Made by a program: the position numbers and the translations under genes. From the NCBI RefSeq assembly GCF_014652135.1, contig NZ_BMYF01000011.1:1-64000 (forward strand): a DNA stretch of 64,000 nucleotides. The letters are read 5' to 3'. Shown piece after piece: positions 52,490 to 61,739 of this stretch. Origin of the DNA: Mongoliitalea lutea (lineage in GTDB: Bacteria; Bacteroidota; Bacteroidia; Cytophagales; Cyclobacteriaceae). The notes beneath the pieces were generated by a model. The model made no database searches and was not told the DNA's origin. It saw only the letters and a list, made by a program, of their open reading frames with translations. Positions within the stretch are counted from its first letter, which is position 1. Every line of letters begins with the position of its first letter.

Positions 52490-53485
52490 ATGCGCAATAA
52501 AATCATCACCATAGGAGAAATCATGATGAGGCTTTCTACGCCCGGGCATGAGCGCTTTGTGCAGGCAGCGCAATTTCAGGTTCACTTTGGAGGAGCGGAG
52601 GCTAATGTAGCCATTTCTTTGGCCCATTGGGGTCAACCCGCACAACACGTGACGGCTCTACCTGCGCATGATTTAGGCCTTGCTGTAAAAAACTATTTAC
52701 GTAAACACCAAGTGGATTGTACCCATGTCTATGAACAAGATGGAAGATTAGGTCTGTATTACCTTGAAAATGGGGTGATGCACCGCGCATCCAAAATCAT
52801 CTATGATCGCTTTGATTCTGCGTTTTCAAATTGGGATGCTTTAGAAGTCGATTGGGATATGGTATTTCAGGACGCAGCTTGGTTTCATTGGACAGGCATT
52901 ACTCCAGCCCTTTCGCAGGCTGCTGCTGATTTTCTTTTGAAGGCACTTCAAGCAGCAAAAAAGCACGGAGTAAAAGTAAGTGCTGACATCAATTACCGGC
53001 GTAATCTATGGAACTATGGCAAGAGTCCATTGGAAATCATGCCTGAATTGATACGATATGCGGATGTGGTGATTGCCGGCCTCACAGATTTTGAAAACTG
53101 CATGGATATTCAAGCCTCTGAATATGTCGAAGCCTGTCATCTTGCGAAGCGTGATTATCCTTCTATTGCTTATATCAGTACGACTGAAAGAGAAACTATC
53201 TCATCTAACCATAATCAGTTAAGTGCTATTTTATGGAATGGTCAAGAGCTGCTTACTTCCAAATCCTATGATATGCAACAGATTGTCGATAGAATCGGCG
53301 GTGGGGATGCATATATGGCCGGGCTGATTTATGGCTTACTACACATGCAAGACCAGGATGCTTTAGAATTTGCCCTTGCAGCATCTGTCTTAAAACATGG
53401 AATTCCTGGAGATGCCAATTTGGTATCTTTGGAAGAAGTACATGGATTGGTGACAGGTAATCAGGTAGGCAAACTTCTCAGATAA
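52490..53485 (+). CDS. kdgK: 2-keto-3-deoxygluconate kinase (PfkB family)
   Basis: 331 residues. PfkB/ribokinase fold: TIGEIMMRLSTPGHERF at the start, HFGGAEANVAISLAHWG for the sugar site, and DRIGGGDAYMAGLIYG for the ATP site with the catalytic Asp. It phosphorylates KDG to KDPG. It is first in an operon with eda, a TRAP transporter and two secreted proteins: gaps are 9, -4, 62, 3, 6 and 35 bp. Confidence 0.93.
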   Translation: MRNKIITIGEIMMRLSTPGHERFVQAAQFQVHFGGAEANVAISLAHWGQPAQHVTALPAHDLGLAVKNYLRKHQVDCTHVYEQDGRLGLYYLENGVMHRASKIIYDRFDSAFSNWDALEVDWDMVFQDAAWFHWTGITPALSQAAADFLLKALQAAKKHGVKVSADINYRRNLWNYGKSPLEIMPELIRYADVVIAGLTDFENCMDIQASEYVEACHLAKRDYPSIAYISTTERETISSNHNQLSAILWNGQELLTSKSYDMQQIVDRIGGGDAYMAGLIYGLLHMQDQDALEFALAASVLKHGIPGDANLVSLEEVHGLVTGNQVGKLLR

Positions 53486-53494
53486 AATTAACCA

Positions 53495-54178
53495 ATGTTC
53501 TCTCAAACCTATACAACTATGATGGATACCAATCGGATTGTCGCTCAAATGGGAAATGCAGGAATGATTCCTGTTTTTAGCCATGCCTCAATCGATGCAT
53601 CCAAACGCGTACTCGATGCTTCTTACGAAGCGGGAGTACGCGTTTTTGAATTTACCAATAGAACAGCAGAAGCATCGGAAGTTTTTCAGGCTTTGAAACA
53701 ACATGCTGAACAATACCCAGATTTGTTGTTGGGTATTGGGACCATTCTTACAGCGGCGGATGCTGAAAAATTCCATTTGATGGGAGCTGATTTTATAGTA
53801 TCACCTGCCCTGGTTTCGGAAGTGGCCAGTTATTGCAATTTCAATCAAGTGTTTTGGATTCCTGGATGCGCTACTGTGACCGAAGTGTTTCAGGGCAAAA
53901 GTTTGGGAGCAACTTTGGTAAAAGCTTTCCCAGGAAACTTGTTAGGACCAGGTTTTATCAAAGCGGTGCTTTCGGTAATTCCTGATATCAAATTAATGCC
54001 GACCGGTGGTGTAGAACCCACCCAAGAAAATCTGGCAGCTTGGTTTGATGCTGGTGTTCATTGTGTAGGTATGGGGTCTCAATTGATCAACCCTCAGTGG
54101 ATTATGGATAATGATATGGTTTCCTTACAAGCAAGTATTAGAAATGCATTGACAATCATTCAAGAAGTTAGCAAATGA
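53495..54178 (+). CDS. eda: KDPG/KHG aldolase
   Basis: 227 residues. Class I aldolase: general-base Glu52 in RVFEFTNRT and Schiff-base Lys143 in LVKAFPGNLLGP, with LMPTGGVEPTQEN for phosphate binding. It splits KDPG to pyruvate and glyceraldehyde-3-phosphate. The start could also be one of two ATGs at 53519/53522 (MMDTNRIVAQM). Its stop overlaps the start of the dctP gene (ATGA). Confidence 0.93.
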   Translation: MFSQTYTTMMDTNRIVAQMGNAGMIPVFSHASIDASKRVLDASYEAGVRVFEFTNRTAEASEVFQALKQHAEQYPDLLLGIGTILTAADAEKFHLMGADFIVSPALVSEVASYCNFNQVFWIPGCATVTEVFQGKSLGATLVKAFPGNLLGPGFIKAVLSVIPDIKLMPTGGVEPTQENLAAWFDAGVHCVGMGSQLINPQWIMDNDMVSLQASIRNALTIIQEVSK

Positions 54179-55158
54179 GTAAGTGGAATAACTGGTTGGC
54201 AATTCTTTACATCCCACTTTTTATGACCTGTACAGGTCAGCGAAGTGAGCGAATAATCAAATTGGGTCATGGCTTAGGAGTAACACATCCAGTACATGAA
54301 GCAATGGTCTACATGGCTGATTTGGTGCGGGAAAAATCCAATGGGCAATTGGAAATCAAAGTTTATCCAAATGCCCAATTAGGAACCGAGCGCGAATTAG
54401 TAGAGTTGCTTCAAATAGGCAGCTTGGGAATGACAAAGGTTTCAGCAGCCACCTTGGAAAGTTTTGCTCCACGCATACAGGTGTTTTCTATGCCGTATAT
54501 TTTTGAAGATGATGACCATAGGGATTTGGTTTTGAAAGGTGAAGTAGGAAAGGAATTGTTGTTGGAAGGAGAACAGTTTTGGTTGCGTGGTCTGTGTTAT
54601 TACGATGCTGGCAAGCGTAGTTTTTATACCAAGCAAAAGCCTGTAGAAACGCTAGATGATATCAAAGGGCTCAAAATCCGAACGTTAGAAAGTAATATGG
54701 CGATCAATATGATTAAGAGTTTCGGCAGTTCTCCTACGCCCGTTTCTTATGGAGAATTATATACAGCCTTGCAGCAGGGAATCGTAGATGGAGCCGAGAA
54801 CAATCCTCCAAGTTTGTACACCTCTCGTCATTATGAAGTTTGTAAATATTATTCTATCAATGAGCATACAGCTGTTCCAGATGTAGTTGTCATCAGTACC
54901 AAGGTCTGGAATTTGTTGACCGATCAAGAAAAGGAATGGCTCCAGGAAGCTGCGGATGAATCAGCTGTCTATCAATATCAGTTGTGGGAAAAATCAGTAG
55001 AAGAATCCCTGCGAGAAATGGAAAAAGCTGGTGTAATCATCAGTTATCCTGATCAGACACCGTTTCGGGAAGCAGTGCTAAGTTTGTATGAGTCTGTAAG
55101 ACAAAATAATCCCGAAGTCTATCAACTGGTAGAGCGTATTCGGGCTGTCAGAAAATAG
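54175..55158 (+). CDS. dctP: TRAP transporter substrate-binding lipoprotein
   Basis: 327 residues. A lipobox (PLFMTCTG, Cys19) suggests a membrane-anchored DctP. Family marks: IKLGHGLGVTHPVHEAM, VYPNAQLGTERELVELLQ, DIKGLKIRTLESNMAINMI with the ligand Arg, and ELYTALQQGIVDGAENNP. It would deliver an organic acid, here probably a uronate or aldonate, to the DctQM membrane pair encoded next. Overlap with eda by four bases shows tight operon structure. Confidence 0.92.
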   Translation: MSKWNNWLAILYIPLFMTCTGQRSERIIKLGHGLGVTHPVHEAMVYMADLVREKSNGQLEIKVYPNAQLGTERELVELLQIGSLGMTKVSAATLESFAPRIQVFSMPYIFEDDDHRDLVLKGEVGKELLLEGEQFWLRGLCYYDAGKRSFYTKQKPVETLDDIKGLKIRTLESNMAINMIKSFGSSPTPVSYGELYTALQQGIVDGAENNPPSLYTSRHYEVCKYYSINEHTAVPDVVVISTKVWNLLTDQEKEWLQEAADESAVYQYQLWEKSVEESLREMEKAGVIISYPDQTPFREAVLSLYESVRQNNPEVYQLVERIRAVRK

Positions 55159-55220
55159 CTTGTCAAGTAAAGCCACAGAAAAAATTAACCATAAACCCAC
55201 AACCATAAAACCTTATATCG

Positions 55221-55691
55221 ATGAAACAAAAATTGGATAAAGTCATAGGACTAGCGCTCATGCTTTTGATGGCAGCAATGGTCCTAAATGTGACTTGGCA
55301 AGTCGTTTCCAGGTATGTTTTACAAAACCCCAGCTCTTTTACCGACGAATTATCCCGATACATGTTGATTTGGTTGGGAATGTTGGGTTCAGCCTATGTA
55401 GCTGGACAAAATCAGCACTTAGCGATTGACATCTTGCCCAACAAACTAGAAGGGACAAGCAAACAGCGTCTACTCTTGTTTATCGCTGCTGCGGTTTTGG
55501 TTTTTGCTTTGGTGGTGATGATCGTTGGTGGTGCTAACTTAGTTTACATCACCTTTTTATTAGGCCAAAAATCCGCGACCTTACAGGTGCCCCTAGCCTA
55601 TGTATACGCTATCATTCCGTTCAGTGGCTTGCTGGTAGTGTTTTATCAAGCCCTTCAAATTCAAACCCTATTAACCAGCAAAACTGCATAA
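55221..55691 (+). CDS. dctQ: TRAP transporter small permease
   Basis: 156 residues, four membrane helices (first LALMLLMAAMVLNVTWQVVSR), with ENPSSFTDELSRYMLIW-like motif here as QNPSSFTDELSRYMLIW, typical of DctQ. It supports the DctM channel. It lies 62 bp after dctP and 3 bp before dctM. Confidence 0.92.
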   Translation: MKQKLDKVIGLALMLLMAAMVLNVTWQVVSRYVLQNPSSFTDELSRYMLIWLGMLGSAYVAGQNQHLAIDILPNKLEGTSKQRLLLFIAAAVLVFALVVMIVGGANLVYITFLLGQKSATLQVPLAYVYAIIPFSGLLVVFYQALQIQTLLTSKTA

Positions 55692-55694
55692 GCT

Positions 55695-56993
55695 ATGGAA
55701 TGGACCAGTATTTTGATCTTGGTATTGTCCTTTGTGACCTTAATGATTCTAGGAGTTCCGGTAGCTTGGAGTTTGGGGATATCCAGCTTTCTTACCCTTT
55801 TGGTAACAGTAGAATCCATGCCCTCAGCAACTACCATTGCCCAACGGATGGGGACGAGTTTGGATAGTTTTGCTTTACTGGCGATTCCATTTTTTGTGTT
55901 GGCAGGAGAAGTCATGAATAGGGGAGGCATCGCTCAGCGGCTGATTGATTTGGCTAAAGCCATGACTGGTAAATTGCCCGGTGGATTATTGTATGTGAAT
56001 GTGATAGCGGCCATGCTCTTTGGAGCGATTGCGGGTTCGGCCGCTGCGGCTGTTTCTGCTATCGGAGGTATTTTAGGAAAGCGGATGGATGCTGAAGGCT
56101 ATCCTAAAGGCTTGGGGGCAGCTGTCAACATTACATCATCAACTACCGGGTTGATCATTCCTCCTTCCAATGTGCTGATTGTATATTCTTTGGCATCTGG
56201 AGGGGTATCAATTGCCGCTCTATTTGTAGCAGGATACATCCCTGGAATCTTTATTGGTTTGGTCTTGATGGGCACAGCTGCAATTTTTATCAAAAAACAT
56301 AAGCTACCCAAAGGAGAGACGACTAGCTGGGGAGAATTGAACAGTAAGTTTTGGAGGGCTTTACCGTCTTTGATGCTCCTATTTGTAGTTATTGGTGGAA
56401 TTGTGGCTGGTGTATTTACGGCTACCGAAGCGTCCGCTATTGCAGTGGTTTACACATTGGTATTGTCTTTTTTCTACAAGGAACTCAAAGTGAAAGATGT
56501 GCCTGCCATTTTGTTGAAGTCCTCAGAGACTACAGCCATCGTGATGTTACTGGTTGCGACTTCCATGAGTATGTCATGGGTGATGTCAAGCGAGGATATT
56601 CCCCAATCCATTTCCGCTTCTTTGTTGAGCTTGAGTGATAATATTTTTGTAATCCTCCTGATGATTAATCTCATTCTACTCTTTGTAGGGATTTTCATGG
56701 ATATGACGCCTGCTGTATTGATTTTCACTCCCATATTCTTACCAATTGTGACGGCTTTAGGAGTAGATCCGGTACATTTTGGGATTATCATGATTTTGAA
56801 TTTGTGTATTGGTTTATGTACGCCTCCGGTTGGTTCGGTCTTATTTCTCGGGGTTCAAGTATCTGGTCTGAGTATTCAAAAAATCGTCAAACCTTTAGTT
56901 CCCTTCTTTATTGCGATGATCCTGGGCTTGGTGGTCATTACTTTATGGCCTGACTTGACGCTTTGGTTGCCAAGGGTGTTTGATCTAATCTAA
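55695..56993 (+). CDS. dctM: TRAP transporter large permease
   Basis: 432 residues, about twelve membrane helices. DctM marks: GTSLDSFALLAIPFFVLAGE, AMLFGAIAGSAAAAVSAIG, SSTTGLIIPPSNVLIVYS and CTPPVGSVLFLG. It drives sodium-coupled uptake across the inner membrane. Such TRAP systems replace the MFS uronate permease ExuT in several lineages. A uronate role is inferred from kdgK-eda in the same operon. Confidence 0.94.
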   Translation: MEWTSILILVLSFVTLMILGVPVAWSLGISSFLTLLVTVESMPSATTIAQRMGTSLDSFALLAIPFFVLAGEVMNRGGIAQRLIDLAKAMTGKLPGGLLYVNVIAAMLFGAIAGSAAAAVSAIGGILGKRMDAEGYPKGLGAAVNITSSTTGLIIPPSNVLIVYSLASGGVSIAALFVAGYIPGIFIGLVLMGTAAIFIKKHKLPKGETTSWGELNSKFWRALPSLMLLFVVIGGIVAGVFTATEASAIAVVYTLVLSFFYKELKVKDVPAILLKSSETTAIVMLLVATSMSMSWVMSSEDIPQSISASLLSLSDNIFVILLMINLILLFVGIFMDMTPAVLIFTPIFLPIVTALGVDPVHFGIIMILNLCIGLCTPPVGSVLFLGVQVSGLSIQKIVKPLVPFFIAMILGLVVITLWPDLTLWLPRVFDLI

Positions 56994-56999
56994 GGATAC

Positions 57000-58925
57000 A
57001 TGAATAGACGGGATTTTATCGAAAGGAGTATTCTAGGAGGTTCATCTATTCTCTTATTCCCATCCTTATTGGGGGCATGCGAAACTAAGCAAGCTAGCGG
57101 ATTGGACCAACAAATAAGGCAGCTAAGCACATCCTTATTGGAAAAATGGTGTGAGGGTTTACTGGCCAATCAAACTCACAGCCCCGAAAATCCTATCACC
57201 CATGGGGGAATTTACAGCCCTGGGGATGAAGCTTACCAAGGCAGATGCGCAGATGCGATTGTTCCTTTCTTATGGATGGCCAAGTACAGCAATGACCCCA
57301 AATATATCCGAGCAGCTAAAGATGTATATGCCTGGGAGCAGCATAACTGCTGGTCAGAGGAATTAGGTTGTTGGTTTAACAATCCTAATTTACCAAATAG
57401 TTGGAAGGGAATCACGGTTTTTGCTGCCATGACTAAGGTGGAGGCGATTAATCATTATGCTGATTTGCTCGGAGAAGAGACAGTTGATGATTGGAAAAAA
57501 CAGTTGAAGCGGGCTGCCGATTATCTCTATGAAACTTTGACCATCAGCTTTGGAAATATCAATTACCCAGCAACGGGTATATGGGTTTTTTATCATTTAG
57601 GAAAGCTATTTGAAGAAGAAAAATACATCCATCGTGCGGCAGAACTGGCAAATGACCTGATGTCATATTTTACTCCAGAAGGCTTATTTTTTGGAGAAGG
57701 CGGACGCGAAAGGCATCCTTCTGGACAATTCCCTGTAGACCTTGGATATAATGTGGAAGAAAGCCTTCCAGCTATGGCCCTGTATGCCAAGACTGTAGGA
57801 AATCAAGAATTACTGGATAAAGCCATTCATTCCATGCGAGTGCATTTGGAGTTTATGCTACCAAACGGTACTTGGGATAACAGTTGGGGTACCAGAAGTT
57901 TCAAATGGACCTACTGGGGAAGTAGAACATCCGACGGATGTCATCCAGGCTATTACATTCTTGCTGATCAAGAACCTGTTTTTGCAGAGGCAGTTTACAG
58001 AAATCTTCAGGCATTGGAGGCTTCTACATTTGATCAGTTGCTGTATGCAGGTCCGCATGAATATTTGGCGGGAGTTGATCCTTCAGTCCACCATACCTTC
58101 AATCATGCCAAGTCATTGGCTAACCTTCTTTATTTATCCAAGCCTGAGATTCCAAGTGGTCAGTTCTTATTACCTAGAGAAAAGGCAGATGGATTGAAAC
58201 AATTTGAAGATATTAACACCATTTTATTTGCCAAAGGCCCTTGGAGAGGAACGGTCAGTGCCTATGCTGTGCCTTATAAAACAGAAATCAACGGGCAAGC
58301 GAGTGGAGGTGCTTTGACAGTTTTGTACCATACTAATCAGGGATTTATCAGTGCAGCGAGTATGACGGAATATCAGCGCTGGGAGAAATTCAATATGCTG
58401 GATGAAAAGAAGTTGTCCAATTTTATGAATCTGACTCCAAGGTTGGAATTGGTGCAACGTGAAGGCAAAGTTTATCGGAATATTTCTGATTTAAACGCCA
58501 ACTTAGTTTCAAAAGAAAGTCCCGATTTACTGCATATAACAGCCTTTTCTAAACTGGTCAATGGCCAACAAGAAGTCCCTAATGAAGGCTCACCTACTGT
58601 AAAAGTTGAATATTTGGTCACGGAAAAGGATTTTTGGATAGAAATTTCGACAGATATTGCCCATTTAGAAGGTAGACTTCAGTACATTTTTCCTGTTGTT
58701 TGTTCTTCTGATGATGTTGTAAGTCTAGATTCAAATTCGTTCAAATGTCACAGTAAAAATGGTACTCTTACGGTTCAGTCTAATATTCCGTTGATTGCGT
58801 CTTCTGAAGATTATCGGGTTTATAATTTTTCACCAGGCTTGCAGGCATTTCCATTGAAATTCGGGTGTGCGAATATACATCAGGAAAAACTGAAGCTCAG
58901 TTTTTCTTTTATGCCTTTAACCTGA
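57000..58925 (+). CDS. Uncharacterised exported (alpha/alpha)-barrel plus beta-domain protein
   Basis: 641 residues. An RR signal (MNRRDFIERS) with a lipobox-like LLGACE (Cys27) suggests Tat export and lipid anchoring. Residues about 35-390 are helix pairs with aromatic ends (DAIVPFLWMAKYSNDPKYIRA, GIWVFYHLGKLFEEEKYIHRA, NSWGTRSFKWTYWGSR), as in (alpha/alpha) toroids of polysaccharide lyases and hydrolases. The rest (about 400-641) is a beta-rich domain. I do not recognise the family. Six bases after dctM and with kdgK-eda in one operon, it is a good candidate for a uronan-degrading enzyme. Likely catalytic residues are His/Tyr/Arg in GCHPGYYILAD and in HHTFNHAKSL. Confidence 0.65.
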   Translation: MNRRDFIERSILGGSSILLFPSLLGACETKQASGLDQQIRQLSTSLLEKWCEGLLANQTHSPENPITHGGIYSPGDEAYQGRCADAIVPFLWMAKYSNDPKYIRAAKDVYAWEQHNCWSEELGCWFNNPNLPNSWKGITVFAAMTKVEAINHYADLLGEETVDDWKKQLKRAADYLYETLTISFGNINYPATGIWVFYHLGKLFEEEKYIHRAAELANDLMSYFTPEGLFFGEGGRERHPSGQFPVDLGYNVEESLPAMALYAKTVGNQELLDKAIHSMRVHLEFMLPNGTWDNSWGTRSFKWTYWGSRTSDGCHPGYYILADQEPVFAEAVYRNLQALEASTFDQLLYAGPHEYLAGVDPSVHHTFNHAKSLANLLYLSKPEIPSGQFLLPREKADGLKQFEDINTILFAKGPWRGTVSAYAVPYKTEINGQASGGALTVLYHTNQGFISAASMTEYQRWEKFNMLDEKKLSNFMNLTPRLELVQREGKVYRNISDLNANLVSKESPDLLHITAFSKLVNGQQEVPNEGSPTVKVEYLVTEKDFWIEISTDIAHLEGRLQYIFPVVCSSDDVVSLDSNSFKCHSKNGTLTVQSNIPLIASSEDYRVYNFSPGLQAFPLKFGCANIHQEKLKLSFSFMPLT

Positions 58926-58960
58926 ATATGGTACGTTAGCTAAACCCAAACCCATTAACC

Positions 58961-60562
58961 ATGAAGCATCTTTTGTCCTTATTAGCAGGATTACTTTTAG
59001 TGAGTCTCTTAAATACCTATGATATACTTCATAAGGATACAAGAGAGCATCTGTTTAGGCCTGAATCAGCTATTGATTATATCAAAATTTTAGAAAAAGG
59101 AGTGGTCAATTACCGTGACTTTGGAGCTGTTGGAGATGGGAAAACAGATGATTTGCCTGCTATAGTCCGAGCACATACCTTTGCCAATCAAGAAGGCTTG
59201 CCTGTGCAAGCAGAAGATGGAGCTGAGTATTATATAGGAGGCAAAAATTTGACGGCCATTATTCAGACAGACACCGATTTTGGAACAGCCAAATTTATCA
59301 TTGACGATAGGAACGTGGAGGACCACCGGAGTTTTATCTTCCTCGTTAAATCCGAACAAAAAGCTGTTGATATCCCTGGAGTTTCATCGCTCAAAAGATT
59401 TCAGACACAGATATCAGCAAATTTCTCCGGTCCAAGTATCGTAACTGTGACTGATAGCAGTGTTCGCCAATATATCCGATATGGAGGTAATCAGAATAAT
59501 GGATATCAAAAAAAAGATATTTTTTTGGTGGATAAGGAGGGGATGTTGCGAGAAGATACACCTATTATCTGGGATTTTGATGCCATCAGCAGCATAAAAG
59601 CAATGCCGATAGATGAAAAATTGCTAAAAATTCGGGGCGGAACTTTTACAACCCTAGCAAATAATTTGGAGGCAAGTCATCCTTATTTCAATCGAGGAAT
59701 TGCCATTCGCCGCTCCCATGTGGAGATAGATGGAATCAGACATTTCATTGAAGGGGAAAGCGATCAGGGAGCCCCCTATTCAGGTTTTGTAAATATTGCT
59801 GAAGCTGCTTTTGTTACAATAAAAAATTCCGTTTTTACCGGTCACAAGGTTTTTAGGGTGATGGGTACAGGTGGGGTAGAGGTTGGTAAAGGAACATATG
59901 ATGTCACGATCAATCGGGCGCTTCATGTTTCTCTTATCAATTGTACCCAGAGCAATGATATCAATGATCGCACCTATTGGGGTCTCATGGCTTCCAATTA
60001 CAGCAAAAACTTAGTATTGGATAATTGTGTTTTTTCCCGTTTCGATGCCCATATGGGTGTATACAATGCTACCATCCGTAATTCAACGTTGGGCCATCAA
60101 GGAATCAATGCAATAGGCAGTGGAGTTTTTCTATTGGAAAACTCCACTGTAAATGCCCGGAGCCTGATCAATTTGCGGCAGGATTATGGTAGCACTTGGG
60201 AAGGGGAAATGCACATAAAAAACACAGTATTTGTGCCTGATGCAGGTCGGCCTGCGAATGCCAGTCTTTTTGGAGGTGCCAATTCTGGTCAGCATGACTT
60301 TGGATATACCTGCTTTATGCCCGAAAAAATTATCATCGAAAACTTGCACATTGACGATCGGGCACATCCAGCGGGCTACCAGGGCCCAGCTATCTTTACC
60401 AACTTCAACAGGGATTTTACCGACAGTTCTTTTCATGAAAAATATCCCTACAATCTTACCAAGAAAGTTGTAGTAAGTGGAGTTTCAACTACAAGCGGGA
60501 TGCCCTTGAGGGTAAGTGACAATTCCTTTATGTTCAGAAATGTGGAGGTGATTCAGCAATAA
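58961..60562 (+). CDS. Right-handed beta-helix protein, pectate-lyase-superfamily type
   Basis: 533 residues. A signal peptide or N-terminal anchor (LLSLLAGLLLVSLLN) precedes VNYRDFGAVGDGKTDDLPAI, the usual opening of Pectate_lyase_3 / GH28-like beta-helices. Regular short strands follow (NLVLDNCVFSRF, MGVYNATIRNSTLG, GVFLLENSTVNA). It probably binds or cuts a uronate-containing polymer outside the cytoplasm. No confirmed catalytic triad is seen, so lyase, hydrolase and epimerase remain open. It is the last gene of the kdgK operon and ends before a bidirectional terminator. Confidence 0.78.
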   Translation: MKHLLSLLAGLLLVSLLNTYDILHKDTREHLFRPESAIDYIKILEKGVVNYRDFGAVGDGKTDDLPAIVRAHTFANQEGLPVQAEDGAEYYIGGKNLTAIIQTDTDFGTAKFIIDDRNVEDHRSFIFLVKSEQKAVDIPGVSSLKRFQTQISANFSGPSIVTVTDSSVRQYIRYGGNQNNGYQKKDIFLVDKEGMLREDTPIIWDFDAISSIKAMPIDEKLLKIRGGTFTTLANNLEASHPYFNRGIAIRRSHVEIDGIRHFIEGESDQGAPYSGFVNIAEAAFVTIKNSVFTGHKVFRVMGTGGVEVGKGTYDVTINRALHVSLINCTQSNDINDRTYWGLMASNYSKNLVLDNCVFSRFDAHMGVYNATIRNSTLGHQGINAIGSGVFLLENSTVNARSLINLRQDYGSTWEGEMHIKNTVFVPDAGRPANASLFGGANSGQHDFGYTCFMPEKIIIENLHIDDRAHPAGYQGPAIFTNFNRDFTDSSFHEKYPYNLTKKVVVSGVSTTSGMPLRVSDNSFMFRNVEVIQQ

Positions 60563-60590
60563 TTATTTTGTTGGTGCAAGTAAAAAAGTT

Positions 60591-60628
60591 TAGCCCCTTC
60601 CTTTTTTTAAGAAATGGGGCTATTCTCT
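60591..60628. terminator. Bidirectional terminator after the beta-helix gene
   Basis: TAGCCCC (60591-60597) pairs with GGGGCTA (60616-60622), with an A-rich run before and TTCTCTTTT after. It serves both convergent genes. Confidence 0.7.
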
Positions 60629-60646
60629 TTTCGTATTGCTTGAAGG

Positions 60647-61543
60647 TCAATTGGTTTTAAAGAATTCCTCCATCCAAGCCAAACTCAATTTAGGCCATTG
60701 TGCAACAGTACCATGTACATCTGCTTTACCCATGCCGAATCCGTGTCCTCCTTTTTCGAATAGATGAAGTTCTACTTTAGTGCCATGGGAAGCTAAGGCT
60801 TTCGCATAGATTATAGAGTTTTCTACTACTACAGATTGATCGTCCCAACTGTGTACCATAAATGCAGGAGGAGTGCTCGCATTTACGTGTTTTTCGTTGG
60901 AGTGGAAAACTTCCCACTCGCTACCCAATTTGCTTCTCAGAAGCCGTGTACGCGAGCCTTGATGGGCTAAGCCGTCGTCCATGGTGATGACGGGATAAAT
61001 CAGAATGTTAAAGTTTGGGTGAGTACCTTCTTCTTTGCTTCCGTGTACGGCCAAGGAAGAAGCCAAATGACCTCCCGCAGAAAATCCCACTACACCAACC
61101 TTCTCTGGGTCTATTTTCCAGTTTTCAGCATTCCTGCGTATAACTTTGATCGCTTGTTGAGCATCTGTCAGAGGTACAATCCAGGGTTCATCCATGTAAG
61201 AAGGGTCTGGCAAGCGGTATTTGAGGACTGCGACCACATAGCCATGTTCGCTGTAAAATTTTCCGATGTGATTTCCTTCATGATTGAAGGCCAAATTAGC
61301 ATAGCCACCGCCTGGGATTACCAATAGTGCTCTTCCATTGGCAGTATTTTCGTTGGGGAAATAAACAGTAACTTCTGGATGAGCTACTGTCTGTACATAA
61401 TTGCGTTCGTTGTAAATGTCTTCCTCGACTTGAATAGTTGTAAATGGTGCTTTTCTATCCCAAAGCCTGATAGTTTCTGTCCTTTGGGCGAAGCAAATAG
61501 TAGAGTAACCTATAAGTATTGAAACAACAATTATTGCTTTCAT
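60647..61543 (-). CDS. Secreted acetylxylan-esterase-like alpha/beta hydrolase
   Basis: 298 residues. Signal peptide (cleavage near ICFAQR). Alpha/beta-hydrolase marks: oxyanion-hole VIPGGGYANLAF, nucleophile Ser in GVVGFSAGGHLASS, Asp in VHSWDDQSVV and His in EKGGHGFGMGK. Such esterases remove acetyl groups from glycans. It may deacetylate the uronate polymer handled by this locus. It has its own promoter region with an operator-like site at 61628. Substrate is inferred from context. Confidence 0.85.
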   Translation of the reverse strand: MKAIIVVSILIGYSTICFAQRTETIRLWDRKAPFTTIQVEEDIYNERNYVQTVAHPEVTVYFPNENTANGRALLVIPGGGYANLAFNHEGNHIGKFYSEHGYVVAVLKYRLPDPSYMDEPWIVPLTDAQQAIKVIRRNAENWKIDPEKVGVVGFSAGGHLASSLAVHGSKEEGTHPNFNILIYPVITMDDGLAHQGSRTRLLRSKLGSEWEVFHSNEKHVNASTPPAFMVHSWDDQSVVVENSIIYAKALASHGTKVELHLFEKGGHGFGMGKADVHGTVAQWPKLSLAWMEEFFKTN

Positions 61544-61627
61544 TTGTCTATGGGATTATTTGGGTTAGAGATATTTCTAAGTTACTCTGTAAAATATCAT
61601 TTTTCTTAAGCGATGCGAATATTCCAC

Positions 61628-61643
61628 GGAATCGTTTCCAAAA
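61628..61643. promoter_or_regulatory. LacI-type operator-like site before the esterase gene
   Basis: GGAATCGTTTCCAAAA contains the perfect inverted repeat GGAA-TCGT-TTCC; the reverse complement GGAAACGATTCC matches the 34533 site. It lies 85 bp before the esterase start and 97 bp before the divergent sigma factor gene. Confidence 0.55.
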
Positions 61644-61739
61644 TACCTCGAATTGAATTTTGATTTGACTTAAACCAAATTTTTAAAAAATCTTTTTCAC
61701 CTTGTCATATAATCTCTCGATTTCTTCACTAAGAGGTAT

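Noticed and set aside
28384-61543. Genomic island acquired with an integrase or tRNA attachment site
   Set aside because: I saw no integrase, no tRNA gene and no flanking direct repeats; base composition by eye does not differ from the surroundings.
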